A stretch of DNA of 58,802 bases from positions 1-58,802 of IMG/VR virus record IMGVR_UViG_3300036760_000108; one strand, given 5' to 3'. The translations under genes and the position numbers were made by a program. This DNA is from a virus. The notes beneath the pieces are model-generated. The model did not search any database. It had not been told where the DNA came from and saw nothing but the letters and a program-made list of their open reading frames with translations. This document shows, piece after piece, positions 1 to 6,974 of the stretch (its first letter is position 1; each line of letters starts with the position of its first letter).

Positions 1-428
1 CCGAGAATCCGGTATAACTGCCTGATTTGATTTTCCAAAATTGTTATCTCCATTCAGTTCCTCTAAAGTATAGCACGAGAGTGCTGATTTATCAAGGCTT
101 AAAGCTTAACCCAAGGAATCGTCTCTAGAATCTGCATCAAATGACGCGTCTGAGCTTTTGCGTCATCCAAGGCATTATGCTTTGTTCCCTCGAAGGCCGG
201 CACAGGTGCATTGGACAACTTGCACATGGTACGATAGCAAACGTCATACTTGTAGCTGACTGGATATTTCTGGTTAATAGCTTTGTACGCATTGTGCAAC
301 ACCACGTTGTCATAGGCCGCGCCGTTCCCAAAGATGTACGTCTCTTTGTTCGGCACGAATCGACTGAAAGCACCCAGAGCACTGGCTAATGAAACTGGAT
401 TTCTAAACGCTTCTCTGGCTTCCGGCTT
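1..428. repeat. Left copy of imperfect terminal repeat
   Basis: These 428 bases match 58375-58802 base for base with no gaps and about 31 substitutions. The first 100 nt have 5 differences, 101-233 have none, and the remaining 26 fall in the exonuclease gene, mostly at synonymous positions. The pattern fits an assembly overlap of a circular or circularly permuted genome built from two closely related strains. A true packaged terminal repeat would be expected to be identical. Confidence 0.85.
67..95 (-). promoter_or_regulatory. Sigma70-type promoter, left-end allele
   Basis: On the minus strand TTGATA (90-95) and TATACT (67-72) are separated by 17 bp. This is the same promoter as the one at 58441-58469, but the -35 here carries a T in place of the C of TTGACA. 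It would drive the primase-helicase gene across the contig junction. Confidence 0.7.
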
Positions 429-650
429 CTGCGAGAGCCACCACATGACCGTATCTGCTTTGATGTGGAGTCCGGCTTGCTGACTGCTATCCAAGCTCAC
501 GGCTGTGTAGAATAGCTGATCCTGTGTGAACTCAGTCTGCTTCACATTCAACCAGAACTTGACAGCGCCGATTGAGATGATCGAAGCATTGCTATCGGTT
601 GACATGCACTCAAGGTCGAGCATTATAGCATTATATGGAGTTACTTTCAT
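99..650 (-). CDS. DnaQ-like 3'-5' exonuclease (DexA/RNase T type)
   Basis: This 183-aa protein starts with an exonuclease motif I, MLDLECMST, where D and E would bind metal. It also has FGNGAAYDNVVL (motif II region) and HNALDDAKAQ near the C-terminus (the H-x(4)-D motif III of DEDDh nucleases). These fit the DEDDh 3'-5' exonuclease superfamily, which in phages includes T4 DexA. The ATG at 650 overlaps the stop of the upstream HNH-like gene in ATGA and has no obvious Shine-Dalgarno, so translation is probably coupled. A second, partial allele lies at the right end. It likely acts in phage DNA or RNA turnover; the substrate cannot be told from sequence. Confidence 0.85.
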   Translation of the reverse strand: MKVTPYNAIMLDLECMSTDSNASIISIGAVKFWLNVKQTEFTQDQLFYTAVSLDSSQQAGLHIKADTVMWWLSQKPEAREAFRNPVSLASALGAFSRFVPNKETYIFGNGAAYDNVVLHNAYKAINQKYPVSYKYDVCYRTMCKLSNAPVPAFEGTKHNALDDAKAQTRHLMQILETIPWVKL

Positions 651-1099
651 AATGTAGTTCGTCTGTTGTTCGCTTGTTGTTTTGCAGTTGCCCAACGACA
701 GTTACTATAGGTATACCATCCATCATTATCGAAACGGTCTAAGCTGGTTTTATCTGCTGGTCTACGTCCCATGTCTGCTAGAAAGTTTTCATACTTATGC
801 CAACGAATAGCAACTCCAATCCCGCGCCCACCATAATTCGGATACTTTTCTGCATGAGGGTTATAACATCGGTACATCATGTTCGCCCATGTGCGATACT
901 CAATACTCTTTGTATCACCATGCGTTCTATCTCTGAATTTCATGATCTTACGCCTAAGACAACCACAAGACTTTGTAGTGCCTGAGTTAAGATTAGTGCG
1001 CCAAGTACGGAACACATTTCCACATGAGCATAAGGCCAACACATATGCGTGTCCTTTAATAACTTCACAAATACGAATTATTTTTGGTATATGATTCAT
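647..1099 (-). CDS. HNH/AP2-like free-standing homing endonuclease
   Basis: The product (150 aa from the ATG at 1099) contains a Cys cluster (LCSCGN, SCGCLRR), the YGGRGIGV motif, and a C-terminal SLDRFDNDG...NCRWAT...Q-NNRR block. This combination is typical of phage selfish HNH endonucleases, often annotated as AP2- or HNH-domain proteins. It is clearly paralogous to the gene at 46292-46759, which has the same YK/RTW..M, GGRGI and LDRIDNDG blocks. Its start overlaps the stop of the previous gene (ATGA) and its stop overlaps the exonuclease start. This is typical of an endonuclease inserted neatly between genes. An in-frame ATG at 1117 is a less likely start. Confidence 0.75.
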   Translation of the reverse strand: MNHIPKIIRICEVIKGHAYVLALCSCGNVFRTWRTNLNSGTTKSCGCLRRKIMKFRDRTHGDTKSIEYRTWANMMYRCYNPHAEKYPNYGGRGIGVAIRWHKYENFLADMGRRPADKTSLDRFDNDGWYTYSNCRWATAKQQANNRRTTL

Positions 1100-1368
1100 G
1101 GTTTTGGGTTCCACCAAATCATTGCTATTTTTAATGAATATTTAAGATCGTGCCCACATACGTGAGTCCAACATCCTGCATCCAAACCATTCACAAAAGA
1201 ATTAAGCCAACCTTTTAAGCACCGATTTGGTTCAGTATAACGATGTGTCCGTCTATAAATCCAATAAGCTATTGGTGAAGTAATCCACCATAATTTCCTC
1301 TTGAATTGAATAGCTAGATTACTCACGATGGTCCCAAGCCCCCGTCTGCGTGTGAAACTCATAGGCAT
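1096..1368 (-). CDS. Hypothetical protein, 90 aa
   Basis: A basic, tryptophan-rich 90-aa product with a GCWTHVCGHDL segment holding two Cys and two His that could bind zinc. It overlaps the 3' end of the PD-(D/E)XK gene by 50 nt and its stop forms ATGA with the next start. No strong ribosome-binding site is visible; ATG 1368 or 1362 could serve. The coupling supports a real gene, but no family was recognised. Confidence 0.5.
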   Translation of the reverse strand: MPMSFTRRRGLGTIVSNLAIQFKRKLWWITSPIAYWIYRRTHRYTEPNRCLKGWLNSFVNGLDAGCWTHVCGHDLKYSLKIAMIWWNPKP

Positions 1369-1978
1369 GGATCAGATGCTTGAAGACTTGGAAGTAATGC
1401 TGCAATCCGGTGTATTCTTTCGTGTAGACCTTGGCCGTTTTCTTGTCAACTCTTACGGCAAGCCCGTTAGGTATTTTCGTAAAGATTTCGTTGTCGTCCC
1501 ACCCTTGTGATTCTCCGAATAAGTGTGCGTAAGCCGAGAGCTGTAAACCAACCGTCTCATAGAGTTGGTTCGACGTTTTCCAGTCGGCTGCGAGCATGAC
1601 TCCATTTTTCTTTCCGATGAAGTCCCAAGTGCCTTGGAAATTATATCGTTTGCTATAGACTGCATCTTCTGGTTCAGCATTGATAACCTCCAATCCCGAT
1701 GTGTCATACCATTCTGCGAAGTTCTTTGCACATTCTTTGGCTTTGTCCTGATCCACAGACTCAGGGTACTCAATAGGCCTAGACTTTTTTGTTATGTACT
1801 GCTCAATCAAGTCATGGACAGCCGTCCCGAATAAAGCACTTTCCGTCTTGATCCGGTTACACTCCTCACTACCATATTTTCCGTACCACGCATATAAACC
1901 GGGTTTATCTAAACAACCAATTATCTGGGTAACCGAAGGTATGTTTATTCCTCCACGTACTACGGTTTTATGCGCCAT
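1319..1978 (-). CDS. PD-(D/E)XK nuclease (RecB/Cas4-like)
   Basis: 219 aa. It opens with PSVTQIIG, followed by ALFGTAVHDLIEQYI (the helix with a conserved His seen in RecB-family nucleases), FQGTWDFIGKKNG (metal-binding D), LAADWKTS (the D-x-K core, W-K) and a QLSAYAHLFGE helix with the conserved Q-x(3)-Y. This is the order of motifs in the PD-(D/E)XK_1 family found in phage recombination or DNA-processing exonucleases. It probably works with the OB-fold protein at 2747-3262 and the exonuclease at 99-650 in replication or recombination. Its start overlaps the LAGLIDADG-like gene by 11 nt. Confidence 0.85.
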   Translation of the reverse strand: MAHKTVVRGGINIPSVTQIIGCLDKPGLYAWYGKYGSEECNRIKTESALFGTAVHDLIEQYITKKSRPIEYPESVDQDKAKECAKNFAEWYDTSGLEVINAEPEDAVYSKRYNFQGTWDFIGKKNGVMLAADWKTSNQLYETVGLQLSAYAHLFGESQGWDDNEIFTKIPNGLAVRVDKKTAKVYTKEYTGLQHYFQVFKHLIHAYEFHTQTGAWDHRE

Positions 1979-2276
1979 TGAGAACTCTCCTTGCTTGTTG
2001 AATTTTATACTGGGACTTCATATGAGGTAATAGTAGTCTTAAAAACTTTTCAGCTCTCTTACCTACTAATCGCCACGAATGATGACCTAACTTTGAACGA
2101 AAGATACTCCCATGCTTTACACATTTCAGAATGAAGTCTAAAGGCGTTCGATCTTTTTGTCCGATATCAACAGCTACTCGTTTATAATGATAGCCATCAC
2201 TGTGATGATTCGCATTCCAACAAGACCCCTCACCTTCATAAAATCCTACGATCCAAGCTAATTGTTTCTTAGTCAC
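1968..2276 (-). CDS. LAGLIDADG-type homing endonuclease, single motif
   Basis: The 102-aa protein begins with WIVGFYEGEGSC, a recognisable LAGLIDADG motif (compare the W-L-A-G-F-I-D-G-E-G form), followed by a short alpha/beta domain ending in LLLPHMKSQYKIQQA. One motif per chain implies action as a homodimer. It sits directly upstream of the PD-(D/E)XK nuclease gene, overlapping it by 11 nt, so it is free-standing rather than intron-borne. The lineage-specific part is short, so it may be reduced. Confidence 0.7.
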   Translation of the reverse strand: MTKKQLAWIVGFYEGEGSCWNANHHSDGYHYKRVAVDIGQKDRTPLDFILKCVKHGSIFRSKLGHHSWRLVGKRAEKFLRLLLPHMKSQYKIQQARRVLNGA

Positions 2277-2482
2277 TTTAATCCTTCAATCTTTTTTAAT
2301 GTTTCTTGAGCCCAACTATGCTCATCATGACGCAAGTGAAAATCGCAACTGTTTCTATTTCCTTGAGGGTCATAATCAGAGAACTCTTGAAGAGTATCCC
2401 AAGCCAGAGATAATGCTTTCTCAAGTTTAGCAATATACTTTTCATCTGTCTCGCTTTCATCAAGCCACGTTGGTCCGTTCAT
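2273..2482 (-). CDS. Hypothetical acidic protein, 69 aa
   Basis: Small soluble protein with a predicted helix around EKYIAKLEKALSLAWDTL and a C-terminal HLRHDEHSWAQETLKKIE segment. The start overlaps the previous stop in ATGA and is preceded by GAGGAGAA. No family recognised. Confidence 0.65.
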   Translation of the reverse strand: MNGPTWLDESETDEKYIAKLEKALSLAWDTLQEFSDYDPQGNRNSCDFHLRHDEHSWAQETLKKIEGLK

Positions 2483-2745
2483 TTCTCCTCCACTATCTTC
2501 TTGGAGTCGTGAAAGGCTGGTCCATGCTCACAGGCATGTGGATCTCCACATTCCTCGACGATAGACTCAATCCCCACTTCTGGTTCTTCACCTGATCTAC
2601 CGGCCTTGTAGCCTCCGATATATGCTTGACGAATTGTTTCAGTGATGCACGGACAAAATTCATGCCCACCAACATACTTCAACGGAGGTTTTGTGTAGAC
2701 ACAAGGCCGTTGAAGAATAGACTTGCACAATTCGTTGACAGTCAT
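2479..2745 (-). CDS. Hypothetical Cys/His-containing protein, 88 aa
   Basis: The product has scattered Cys and His residues (EFCPC, ECGDPHACEHG) that could form a small metal site and a helical middle. It starts just after the OB-fold gene with ribosome-binding site GGAGAATAAA and ends in an ATGA overlap with the next gene, so it is part of the same operon. Function unknown. Confidence 0.65.
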   Translation of the reverse strand: MTVNELCKSILQRPCVYTKPPLKYVGGHEFCPCITETIRQAYIGGYKAGRSGEEPEVGIESIVEECGDPHACEHGPAFHDSKKIVEEK

Positions 2746-2746
2746 T

Positions 2747-3262
2747 TTATTCTCCGATGTACTTCACACCAGCGTCAGCAACTTTACGAACCAAGGCCAG
2801 ATACTCCTCGACGTTCATAGACCACTGAGCAAGGGCCGGGGAATTCAAGGCCGCTTGATAGATACCAGCGCGACTGATCTGACGTTGAATCTGCACATCA
2901 TAGTCAGTTAAGGGCTGACCGAATCCAGCGCGAGTAGGATTCTTGGCTGAGGTTGTGACCGGAGCAGACACAGGAGCTTCTGCTTTAGGCGTTGCCGGGG
3001 CAGCGGGTGCAGCAACCGGGACAGGAGCGGCAGCCGGAGCTGCGGCAACTTCCTGACCAAGGATTTCACTGATGTACTTCTTGCCTGTCTTGCTCACAAC
3101 CACAGAAACTTTGTAGCCTTCATTCGGCACAAAGTGTGAAGGAGTGAGAGGTTCATTGACTCCGAACCAAGTCTTCTCATCAACGCGAACTCCATACTTA
3201 CCGACCTGCAACACCTGAATGTTTTCTACGACGACGGGACGTTCAGCAGCTTTGTAAGCCAT
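2747..3262 (-). CDS. OB-fold-like protein with Pro/Ala linker, possible ssDNA-binding protein
   Basis: Residues about 10-70 (VGKYGVRVDEKTWFGVNEP...KVSVVVSKTGKKYISEI) look like the small beta-barrel OB domains of phage DNA-binding proteins. A long Pro/Ala-rich linker (about 72-105) follows, then a helical C-terminal domain of about 60 residues. The architecture of OB fold, flexible linker and separate tail resembles an SSB, but the tail is not the usual short acidic one. Strong ribosome-binding site GGAGGAG. It heads a run of nuclease genes and is preceded by a 197-nt gene-free leader with hairpins. Role inferred. Confidence 0.6.
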   Translation of the reverse strand: MAYKAAERPVVVENIQVLQVGKYGVRVDEKTWFGVNEPLTPSHFVPNEGYKVSVVVSKTGKKYISEILGQEVAAAPAAAPVPVAAPAAPATPKAEAPVSAPVTTSAKNPTRAGFGQPLTDYDVQIQRQISRAGIYQAALNSPALAQWSMNVEEYLALVRKVADAGVKYIGE

Positions 3263-3459
3263 TTTACTCCTCCTAATTTAATTTAGCGACAGGTAAGCTA
3301 GAGGCTCTTACCATTGTGGACCGAGTTCCCTTCTAACACCTGCCACATCGAATGTCCTATTGGACTCACACCAATTTCCCACTACTGAGGGACCAGCATA
3401 CCCTCTTGTTCGTGGCCCTTATTGTCTTCGGCGCTCGATTCTTTGCGTTAGGACAAATC
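3263..3459 (-). promoter_or_regulatory. Structured leader upstream of the OB-fold gene
   Basis: No ORF of note. On the minus strand three perfect hairpins can be drawn: TCCC/GGGA (3377-3392), ATTGG/CCAAT with loop TGTGAGT (3359-3375), and GGTAAG/CTTACC with a 9-nt loop (3292-3312). The last lies just upstream of the ribosome-binding site AGGAGG. GGGAAATTGGTGTGAGTCC resembles the P4/L4 part of cobalamin riboswitches, but the other hallmark boxes are missing. Confidence 0.4.
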
Positions 3460-3555
3460 TTACAATAACAAAGCAACGATTGCAACGAGGACACCTGTGA
3501 TAACTCCAAGCTTGATGGCCTCGTGAATAATATACCCTATCTGGGATAAATCCAT
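3460..3555 (-). CDS. Small single-pass membrane peptide, 31 aa
   Basis: Too short for most gene callers. ATG at 3555 follows AAAGGATAAC. The peptide has a short polar N-terminus (MDLSQIGYIIHEAIK) and a hydrophobic C-terminal segment LGVITGVLVAIVALLL ending at TAA. Neighbouring genes also encode small membrane proteins, so this may be part of a lysis or membrane-acting set; function unknown. Confidence 0.6.
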   Translation of the reverse strand: MDLSQIGYIIHEAIKLGVITGVLVAIVALLL

Positions 3556-3608
3556 GTTATCCTTTTACTGGGATATTCGCCGCATAAAATCCGCATGATC
3601 TGCGGAGA

Positions 3609-4136
3609 TTAGAAGCGAACCCTCAGTCCTCCTATCGGACTCTTGTCCAACTGCATCCCCACAAAGACTGACGTGTTCGAGAACTTATCGAACGGAGTGT
3701 ACGTAAGAGCACCATAAGGCTTCACAATGTTGCTCAAGGACACACCAGAACCTGCAGCAAAGGCCAGCCCTGCGTTCAAACCGAACCTTTTGAAGTAGAC
3801 CACTCTGGCATCGAGATCGACCCTTAAACGGTCACTACAGCTCACTCCAATGCCCGGCTGGAAGCCTACACCGAACTGTCTGATGTGATAGGTCACATCC
3901 CCATGAGTGTCAATTGTGACAGTTGTGGAGTTAGGATCAGGCTGGTAAATATGCACCGGAGGTTGAGCTGGTTGACCGGGCTTAACATGAGGTGTCACAA
4001 TCAGTGTGTCACCATGCGTTGTAATGTCAGTGGTGCCCGGATTCGTAATTGTCACCGGCTTATTGCACCTCTGTAGAATTAACGTACATCCAAGAACGCT
4101 AACAATGAAGAAGCCAATCTTAGCTCTGAGAGTCAT
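3609..4136 (-). CDS. Exported or anchored protein, 175 aa
   Basis: An N-terminal hydrophobic segment (about residues 6-21, IGFFIVSVLGCTLILQ) with nearby Cys suggests a signal anchor, possibly a lipoprotein. A Pro/Thr-rich stretch follows (about 25-75), and the C-terminal 90 residues are rich in alternating hydrophobic residues and glycine and end in Phe (GGLRVRF), like an outer-membrane or beta-rich domain. It overlaps the upstream membrane-protein gene by 17 nt and has a good ribosome-binding site (AAAAGGAG). It may act at the envelope, as a spanin-like or surface protein, but no family was recognised. Confidence 0.6.
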   Translation of the reverse strand: MTLRAKIGFFIVSVLGCTLILQRCNKPVTITNPGTTDITTHGDTLIVTPHVKPGQPAQPPVHIYQPDPNSTTVTIDTHGDVTYHIRQFGVGFQPGIGVSCSDRLRVDLDARVVYFKRFGLNAGLAFAAGSGVSLSNIVKPYGALTYTPFDKFSNTSVFVGMQLDKSPIGGLRVRF

Positions 4137-4353
4137 CTTTCACTCCTTTTATAACTTTTGCTACTGCGTGTGTAGCGAATGTAGATAACACAGCGATGTA
4201 GACATCACGAACTGTCGTTGGTAGATTTTGTCCCTTTACTGCGTAAAATGCGATAATCGCCAGCATCTCAAGCGAGAAGAGACCCATGATGGCCCCACCC
4301 CGGATGTCCAAGAACTTTTGAATCACCAGCCACTTCCGATACAAGCATTTCAT
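4120..4353 (-). CDS. Small membrane protein, possible holin
   Basis: 77 aa from the ATG at 4353 (RBS GGGGG). It has an amphipathic N-terminus, a transmembrane segment about MGLFSLEMLAIIAFYAV, a second hydrophobic stretch (VYIAVLSTFATHAVAKVI) and a charged tail KGVKDDSQS. Size and topology fit a phage holin. The adjacent exported protein supports an envelope role. No endolysin lies next to it, so the assignment is tentative. An upstream in-frame ATG at 4380 lacks a ribosome-binding site. Confidence 0.5.
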   Translation of the reverse strand: MKCLYRKWLVIQKFLDIRGGAIMGLFSLEMLAIIAFYAVKGQNLPTTVRDVYIAVLSTFATHAVAKVIKGVKDDSQS

Positions 4354-4461
4354 AAGTGTAACCCCCACACTATAACACACAAGAATTGCATGAATTATTC
4401 ATTAAAAGACTTACAATTCGCATCATTTCGTGTGTTTCTCCTCATCACTGCGCGTCTACAA

Positions 4462-4827
4462 TTAAAGATGAATCGACGCTAGAATACGCAGTTTCTTCGC
4501 TGCCCTAATTACGAGCTGTTGCACGGCTCCTCTAGGTAACCTCATCTTCTTGCCCGCTGTCGGGAAGTTGTAGCCCATCCTCACGACCAGATGAAAGGCC
4601 TTGCGTTCCTTGGCCGTCATCAAATCCTCGGCGCCATTGTTCAAAGCTTCGAGCACCGAATCCAACTGTGCGTTGTACGCCGGGTCTTCTGGCGCTGGGA
4701 TGTCATCCACTTCTTTGGCCGCTGTCATTTCCATCCACGACCAGTACGGACTCTTCTCTCCACAAGGTTTGGCTCTGACTTCTTTGACGTTCTGCCAGAT
4801 CACGAGTTTGTCTTTTCGTTTAGCCAT
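4462..4827 (-). CDS. Sigma-70 region 4-like regulator
   Basis: 121 aa from the ATG at 4827. The C-terminal 50 residues (LMTAKERKAFHLVVRMGYNF, then PTAGKKMRLPRGAVQQLV) have the spacing of a sigma region 4 helix-turn-helix: L-T-x-x-E-R in the first helix and a recognition helix GAVQQLVIRAAKKLR. There is no region 2, so it is not a full sigma factor. It may be an anti- or co-sigma-like late regulator. The start overlaps the 49-aa basic-protein gene by 8 nt. Confidence 0.55.
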   Translation of the reverse strand: MAKRKDKLVIWQNVKEVRAKPCGEKSPYWSWMEMTAAKEVDDIPAPEDPAYNAQLDSVLEALNNGAEDLMTAKERKAFHLVVRMGYNFPTAGKKMRLPRGAVQQLVIRAAKKLRILASIHL

Positions 4828-4969
4828 TGTCTTGTTCTCGTTGCGCCCGACGTTCACGATTCACTTTTGCACGAAGTGATTTATTATACCTAAAAGTTGT
4901 ATTACGATCACCCTTCCTTGTTCTACGGTTTGGTGTTGTCTTGCTATTTGAATATGCTTTATACTGCAT
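4820..4969 (-). CDS. Small basic protein, 49 aa
   Basis: Not detectable at common length cut-offs. It has a very strong ribosome-binding site (AGGAGAT) in front of ATG 4969 and is rich in Arg/Lys (TPNRRTRKGDR, RAKVNRERRAQRE). It ends inside the start of the sigma-region-4-like gene, so the two are coupled. The charge suggests nucleic-acid binding. Confidence 0.65.
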   Translation of the reverse strand: MQYKAYSNSKTTPNRRTRKGDRNTTFRYNKSLRAKVNRERRAQREQDNG

Positions 4970-4980
4970 TATGATATCTC

Positions 4981-5196
4981 CTATTTATGTTTTTTCTTCT
5001 TTAGTGTATTAATCTCAGATTGAAGTCCAAAACAATTCCCTTGATCCTCTGGTATTTGGGAAATATCTTGATAGACTTTAGCTTGTCCTTCAAGGAATCC
5101 TACTTGGTATGCTTTTCGATTTAATAGAATTGAAAGAATAATGACTAGCCCAAGAAGAGAAAAAGTAACAGTTGTATGATACTTATTAGTGGGCAT
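4981..5196 (-). CDS. Small membrane-anchored protein, 71 aa
   Basis: N-terminal transmembrane helix (residues about 8-25, TTVTFSLLGLVIILSILL) followed by a 45-residue charged, partly coiled tail ending in lysines. Type I/II anchor topology resembles phage Rz-like or membrane-tethered accessory proteins. Function unknown. Confidence 0.6.
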   Translation of the reverse strand: MPTNKYHTTVTFSLLGLVIILSILLNRKAYQVGFLEGQAKVYQDISQIPEDQGNCFGLQSEINTLKKKKHK

Positions 5197-5502
5197 TTAT
5201 TCTTCAACCTCGTAATCCTCATCACCATAATCTTCGTCATCAGCATAATCTTTTTCTGCTGCATACCAATAATCTGATTTAGCCGCTTCTATTAATGCAT
5301 GTCCCGCAAGAAACCCTGGGTCTTCAATGAACTGTGCTTCGGTTGAATTACTCTCTAGAATCCATAATACACGATCATCACTATTAAAACGTAACCCTTT
5401 CAAAGCGTCAGTTGGTAATAAAATTCTATCTCGTAATGCATGAAACAAGTGGATAGCATGAGATTTCATAAACGGCGAATATTTCACAGCATTAATATTC
5501 AT
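5197..5502 (-). CDS. Hypothetical protein with acidic tail, 101 aa
   Basis: A helical N-terminal half (MKSHAIHLFHALRDRI) and a strongly acidic, tyrosine-rich C-terminus (KDYADDEDYGDEDYEVEE). Highly acidic phage proteins are often inhibitors of host DNA-binding proteins (DNA mimics), but that is only a possibility here. It shares an overlap (TAATG) with the upstream zinc-finger gene. Confidence 0.6.
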   Translation of the reverse strand: MNINAVKYSPFMKSHAIHLFHALRDRILLPTDALKGLRFNSDDRVLWILESNSTEAQFIEDPGFLAGHALIEAAKSDYWYAAEKDYADDEDYGDEDYEVEE

Positions 5503-5627
5503 TATTCCCCCGCCTCTTCACGACATTGTGTTGAACAATAAAGCTGCCAGTCTGGATGTGTCGAACATTCTTGACAATACCAGACGTTGCAATTCAAACA
5601 TTGGACAACGCTTTGATTGTTCATCAT
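5502..5627 (-). CDS. Small zinc-finger protein, 41 aa
   Basis: Short gene with ribosome-binding site GAGAGGG and translational overlaps at both ends. It has Cys pairs CLNC, CQEC and a later CSTQC, enough for one zinc site of the treble-clef or FYVE/TRASH-like kind. Function unknown; phages encode many such small Zn proteins that bind host factors. Confidence 0.65.
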   Translation of the reverse strand: MMNNQSVVQCLNCNVWYCQECSTHPDWQLYCSTQCREEAGE

Positions 5628-5803
5628 ACCCTCTCGATTGTAATATGCCGTTGTTTCCACACTCTCGTCTCATCAATGGCTCTGTCTCTCACAATCCCAT
5701 ATGCAATCTTCCACATCTTCCTCGACACTGGACAGCCGGGGTTGACCATCTTTTTACTTTCCTTCAACACTTCTGCTGGAACGCCTTCGTGTGTTGTCAT
5801 CAT
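5624..5803 (-). CDS. Hypothetical basic protein, 59 aa
   Basis: Start chosen at ATG 5803, which is preceded by a perfect AGGAGG and by the promoter at 5823-5851. The longer upstream reading frame runs through that promoter. The product has VKESKK/KMW basic patches and is otherwise unrecognised. It is the first gene of a leftward operon containing the zinc-finger, acidic and membrane proteins. Confidence 0.65.
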   Translation of the reverse strand: MMTTHEGVPAEVLKESKKMVNPGCPVSRKMWKIAYGIVRDRAIDETRVWKQRHITIERV

Positions 5804-5822
5804 AATTTCTTTCCTCCTGATA

Positions 5823-5851
5823 AGTATAACATATAAGGTCCAATTTGTCAA
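5823..5851 (-). promoter_or_regulatory. Sigma70-type promoter
   Basis: Minus strand: TTGACA at 5846-5851, 17-bp spacer, TATACT at 5823-5828. The transcript would begin about 15 nt before ATG 5803, leaving just the AGGAGG ribosome-binding site in the leader. The -35 is embedded in AGGCCTTGACA, shared with the promoter at 58441-58469. Confidence 0.85.
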
Positions 5852-6133
5852 GGCCTAATTTTATCTGGTCCGCCGGACACCCATAGTGTTTCCGTCTCAG
5901 ATCGTAAACACTGTATCGACGTTTTTTGACCTCCATTTCCGAATTGACTTGCGTAGGGCCGAATTTCTGTAAAGTTCTAGCGGGACGGTCAAAAGGCCGT
6001 CCAACCGTCAACGCTTATCACACAATCCCTCAATATTCCTTAACTATAGTGTAAGGTCTTCTTATGTCTAGTATTGTGGACATTACACCCCTTAGCACTA
6101 ATGTTTAAAGGCGTTATGCCTAGCCTTGCCCGC
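5852..6133. other. Intergenic stretch with hairpins
   Basis: About 280 bases between two leftward operons. A GGACGG/CCGTCC hairpin with an 8-nt loop lies near 5983-6003. CCTTAACTATAGTGTAAGG near 6038-6056 is a short inverted repeat whose reverse complement contains TACACTATA, as in the duplicated motifs at 12.78 and 13.13 kb. A weak AGGC/GCCT hairpin lies near 6109-6121. No convincing gene. Confidence 0.4.
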
Positions 6134-6394
6134 TTAGCTATTCGCTACCTCTGCTAGTACGTCACCATGACACGCAAGAGGAGAGCACCAACACGCTAAG
6201 ACCTTGCCGCCTAGCTCTGCTTTAGCTTTAGCAATCAAGGCTGGCCGTGCTTCCAACCATGCGCGATACTTGCTTACCACGTCAGCGCGTGACCCATCAC
6301 GGCCTATAACAAAACAATTTCCCCATACTGTAGGCCTTCCTATGTAAACATCATAAGGTTTTCCAGACTTACAGTGAACTATCCATTTACTCAT
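6134..6394 (-). CDS. DUF4326 protein
   Basis: 86 aa with the full DUF4326 pattern: VYIGRPTVWGNCFVIG near the N-terminus, a helix YRAWLEARPALIAKAKAEL, and LACWCSPLACHGDVLAEVAN at the end. The family is frequent in phages and has no firmly established activity. The Cys/His residues of the last motif suggest a metal or catalytic site. It is the last gene of the accessory block at 6.1-12.6 kb. Confidence 0.85.
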   Translation of the reverse strand: MSKWIVHCKSGKPYDVYIGRPTVWGNCFVIGRDGSRADVVSKYRAWLEARPALIAKAKAELGGKVLACWCSPLACHGDVLAEVANS

Positions 6395-6455
6395 TGTCTC
6401 ACCTCTTGTGTGGAATACACCATAGATTCTTTTCCCTCAATCATTCTGTATACAG

Positions 6456-6490
6456 CAAAAAGACCTTGGCGCGTATCACGCCAAAGTCTC
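6456..6490 (-). terminator. Rho-independent terminator
   Basis: On the minus strand an 11-bp stem (AGACTTTGGCG with CGCCAAGGTCT, one wobble) with a short loop is followed by TTTTT. It lies just after the 37-aa gene at 6526-6639. Confidence 0.8.
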
Positions 6491-6525
6491 TAAGCAACAC
6501 ACAGCTATGAAATTACGAAATGTTT

Positions 6526-6639
6526 TTAGATTTCTTTCCTAAGGTACGCTTGATGCTTCAAGTCTTCAAATAATTCTGTAGCAAGCTTGAGACGTTCACG
6601 CCATTCTCTATCTGTTAGCTTTTCCTTCGTATCAGTCAT
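6526..6639 (-). CDS. Hypothetical helical protein, 37 aa
   Basis: Short gene with a strong AAGGAG in front of ATG 6639. The product is a charged single helix (TDREWRERLKLATELFEDLK). A terminator follows at 6456-6490, so it ends a transcription unit. Confidence 0.6.
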   Translation of the reverse strand: MTDTKEKLTDREWRERLKLATELFEDLKHQAYLRKEI

Positions 6640-6695
6640 AATTCTCCTTGTACGATTAGATTATGAGCGCTAATAATTTTCTTTTGACACCTTGA

Positions 6696-6974
6696 CTAGG
6701 CCGTGACAAGACCTCGTAAGTTTTGGATTGCGACTTTAGCTTCACTCTTCAAGAGGTACGCATGACGCACCCCTACTAATTTAATCCGTCCACTAGGTAA
6801 CACTTCACGCACACTGTACCGCTTGCCGTTGCGCGTCACGTCTGAGCTAATGAAATACCTATCTCCATAAACAGTGGGTAAAACTTTCGCTTTAAAGCGT
6901 GCAATAGTCCTACCTTCAAAGAAAGACCCGCCCGCTAATTCGTTTTCGTCTCTAATCTTTTCAATTTTAAGCAT
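6696..6974 (-). CDS. Hypothetical protein, 92 aa
   Basis: Start taken at ATG 6974, preceded by AAAGGGG; it overlaps the upstream HNH gene by 8 nt. The product is small, basic and beta-rich (ARFKAKVLPTVYGDRYFISS, RYSVREVLPSGRIKLVG). No family recognised. Confidence 0.6.
   Translation of the reverse strand: MLKIEKIRDENELAGGSFFEGRTIARFKAKVLPTVYGDRYFISSDVTRNGKRYSVREVLPSGRIKLVGVRHAYLLKSEAKVAIQNLRGLVTA

Noticed and set aside
3263-3459. True cobalamin riboswitch
   Set aside because: Only the P4-like hairpin matches; the B12 box and the GC-AACUGU segment are absent.
5754-6011. 85-aa minus-strand ORF overlapping the 5816-5852 promoter
   Set aside because: It runs through a strong promoter and ribosome-binding site, its translation looks random, and the shorter in-frame-shifted gene at 5624-5803 has an AGGAGG; treated as a shadow.
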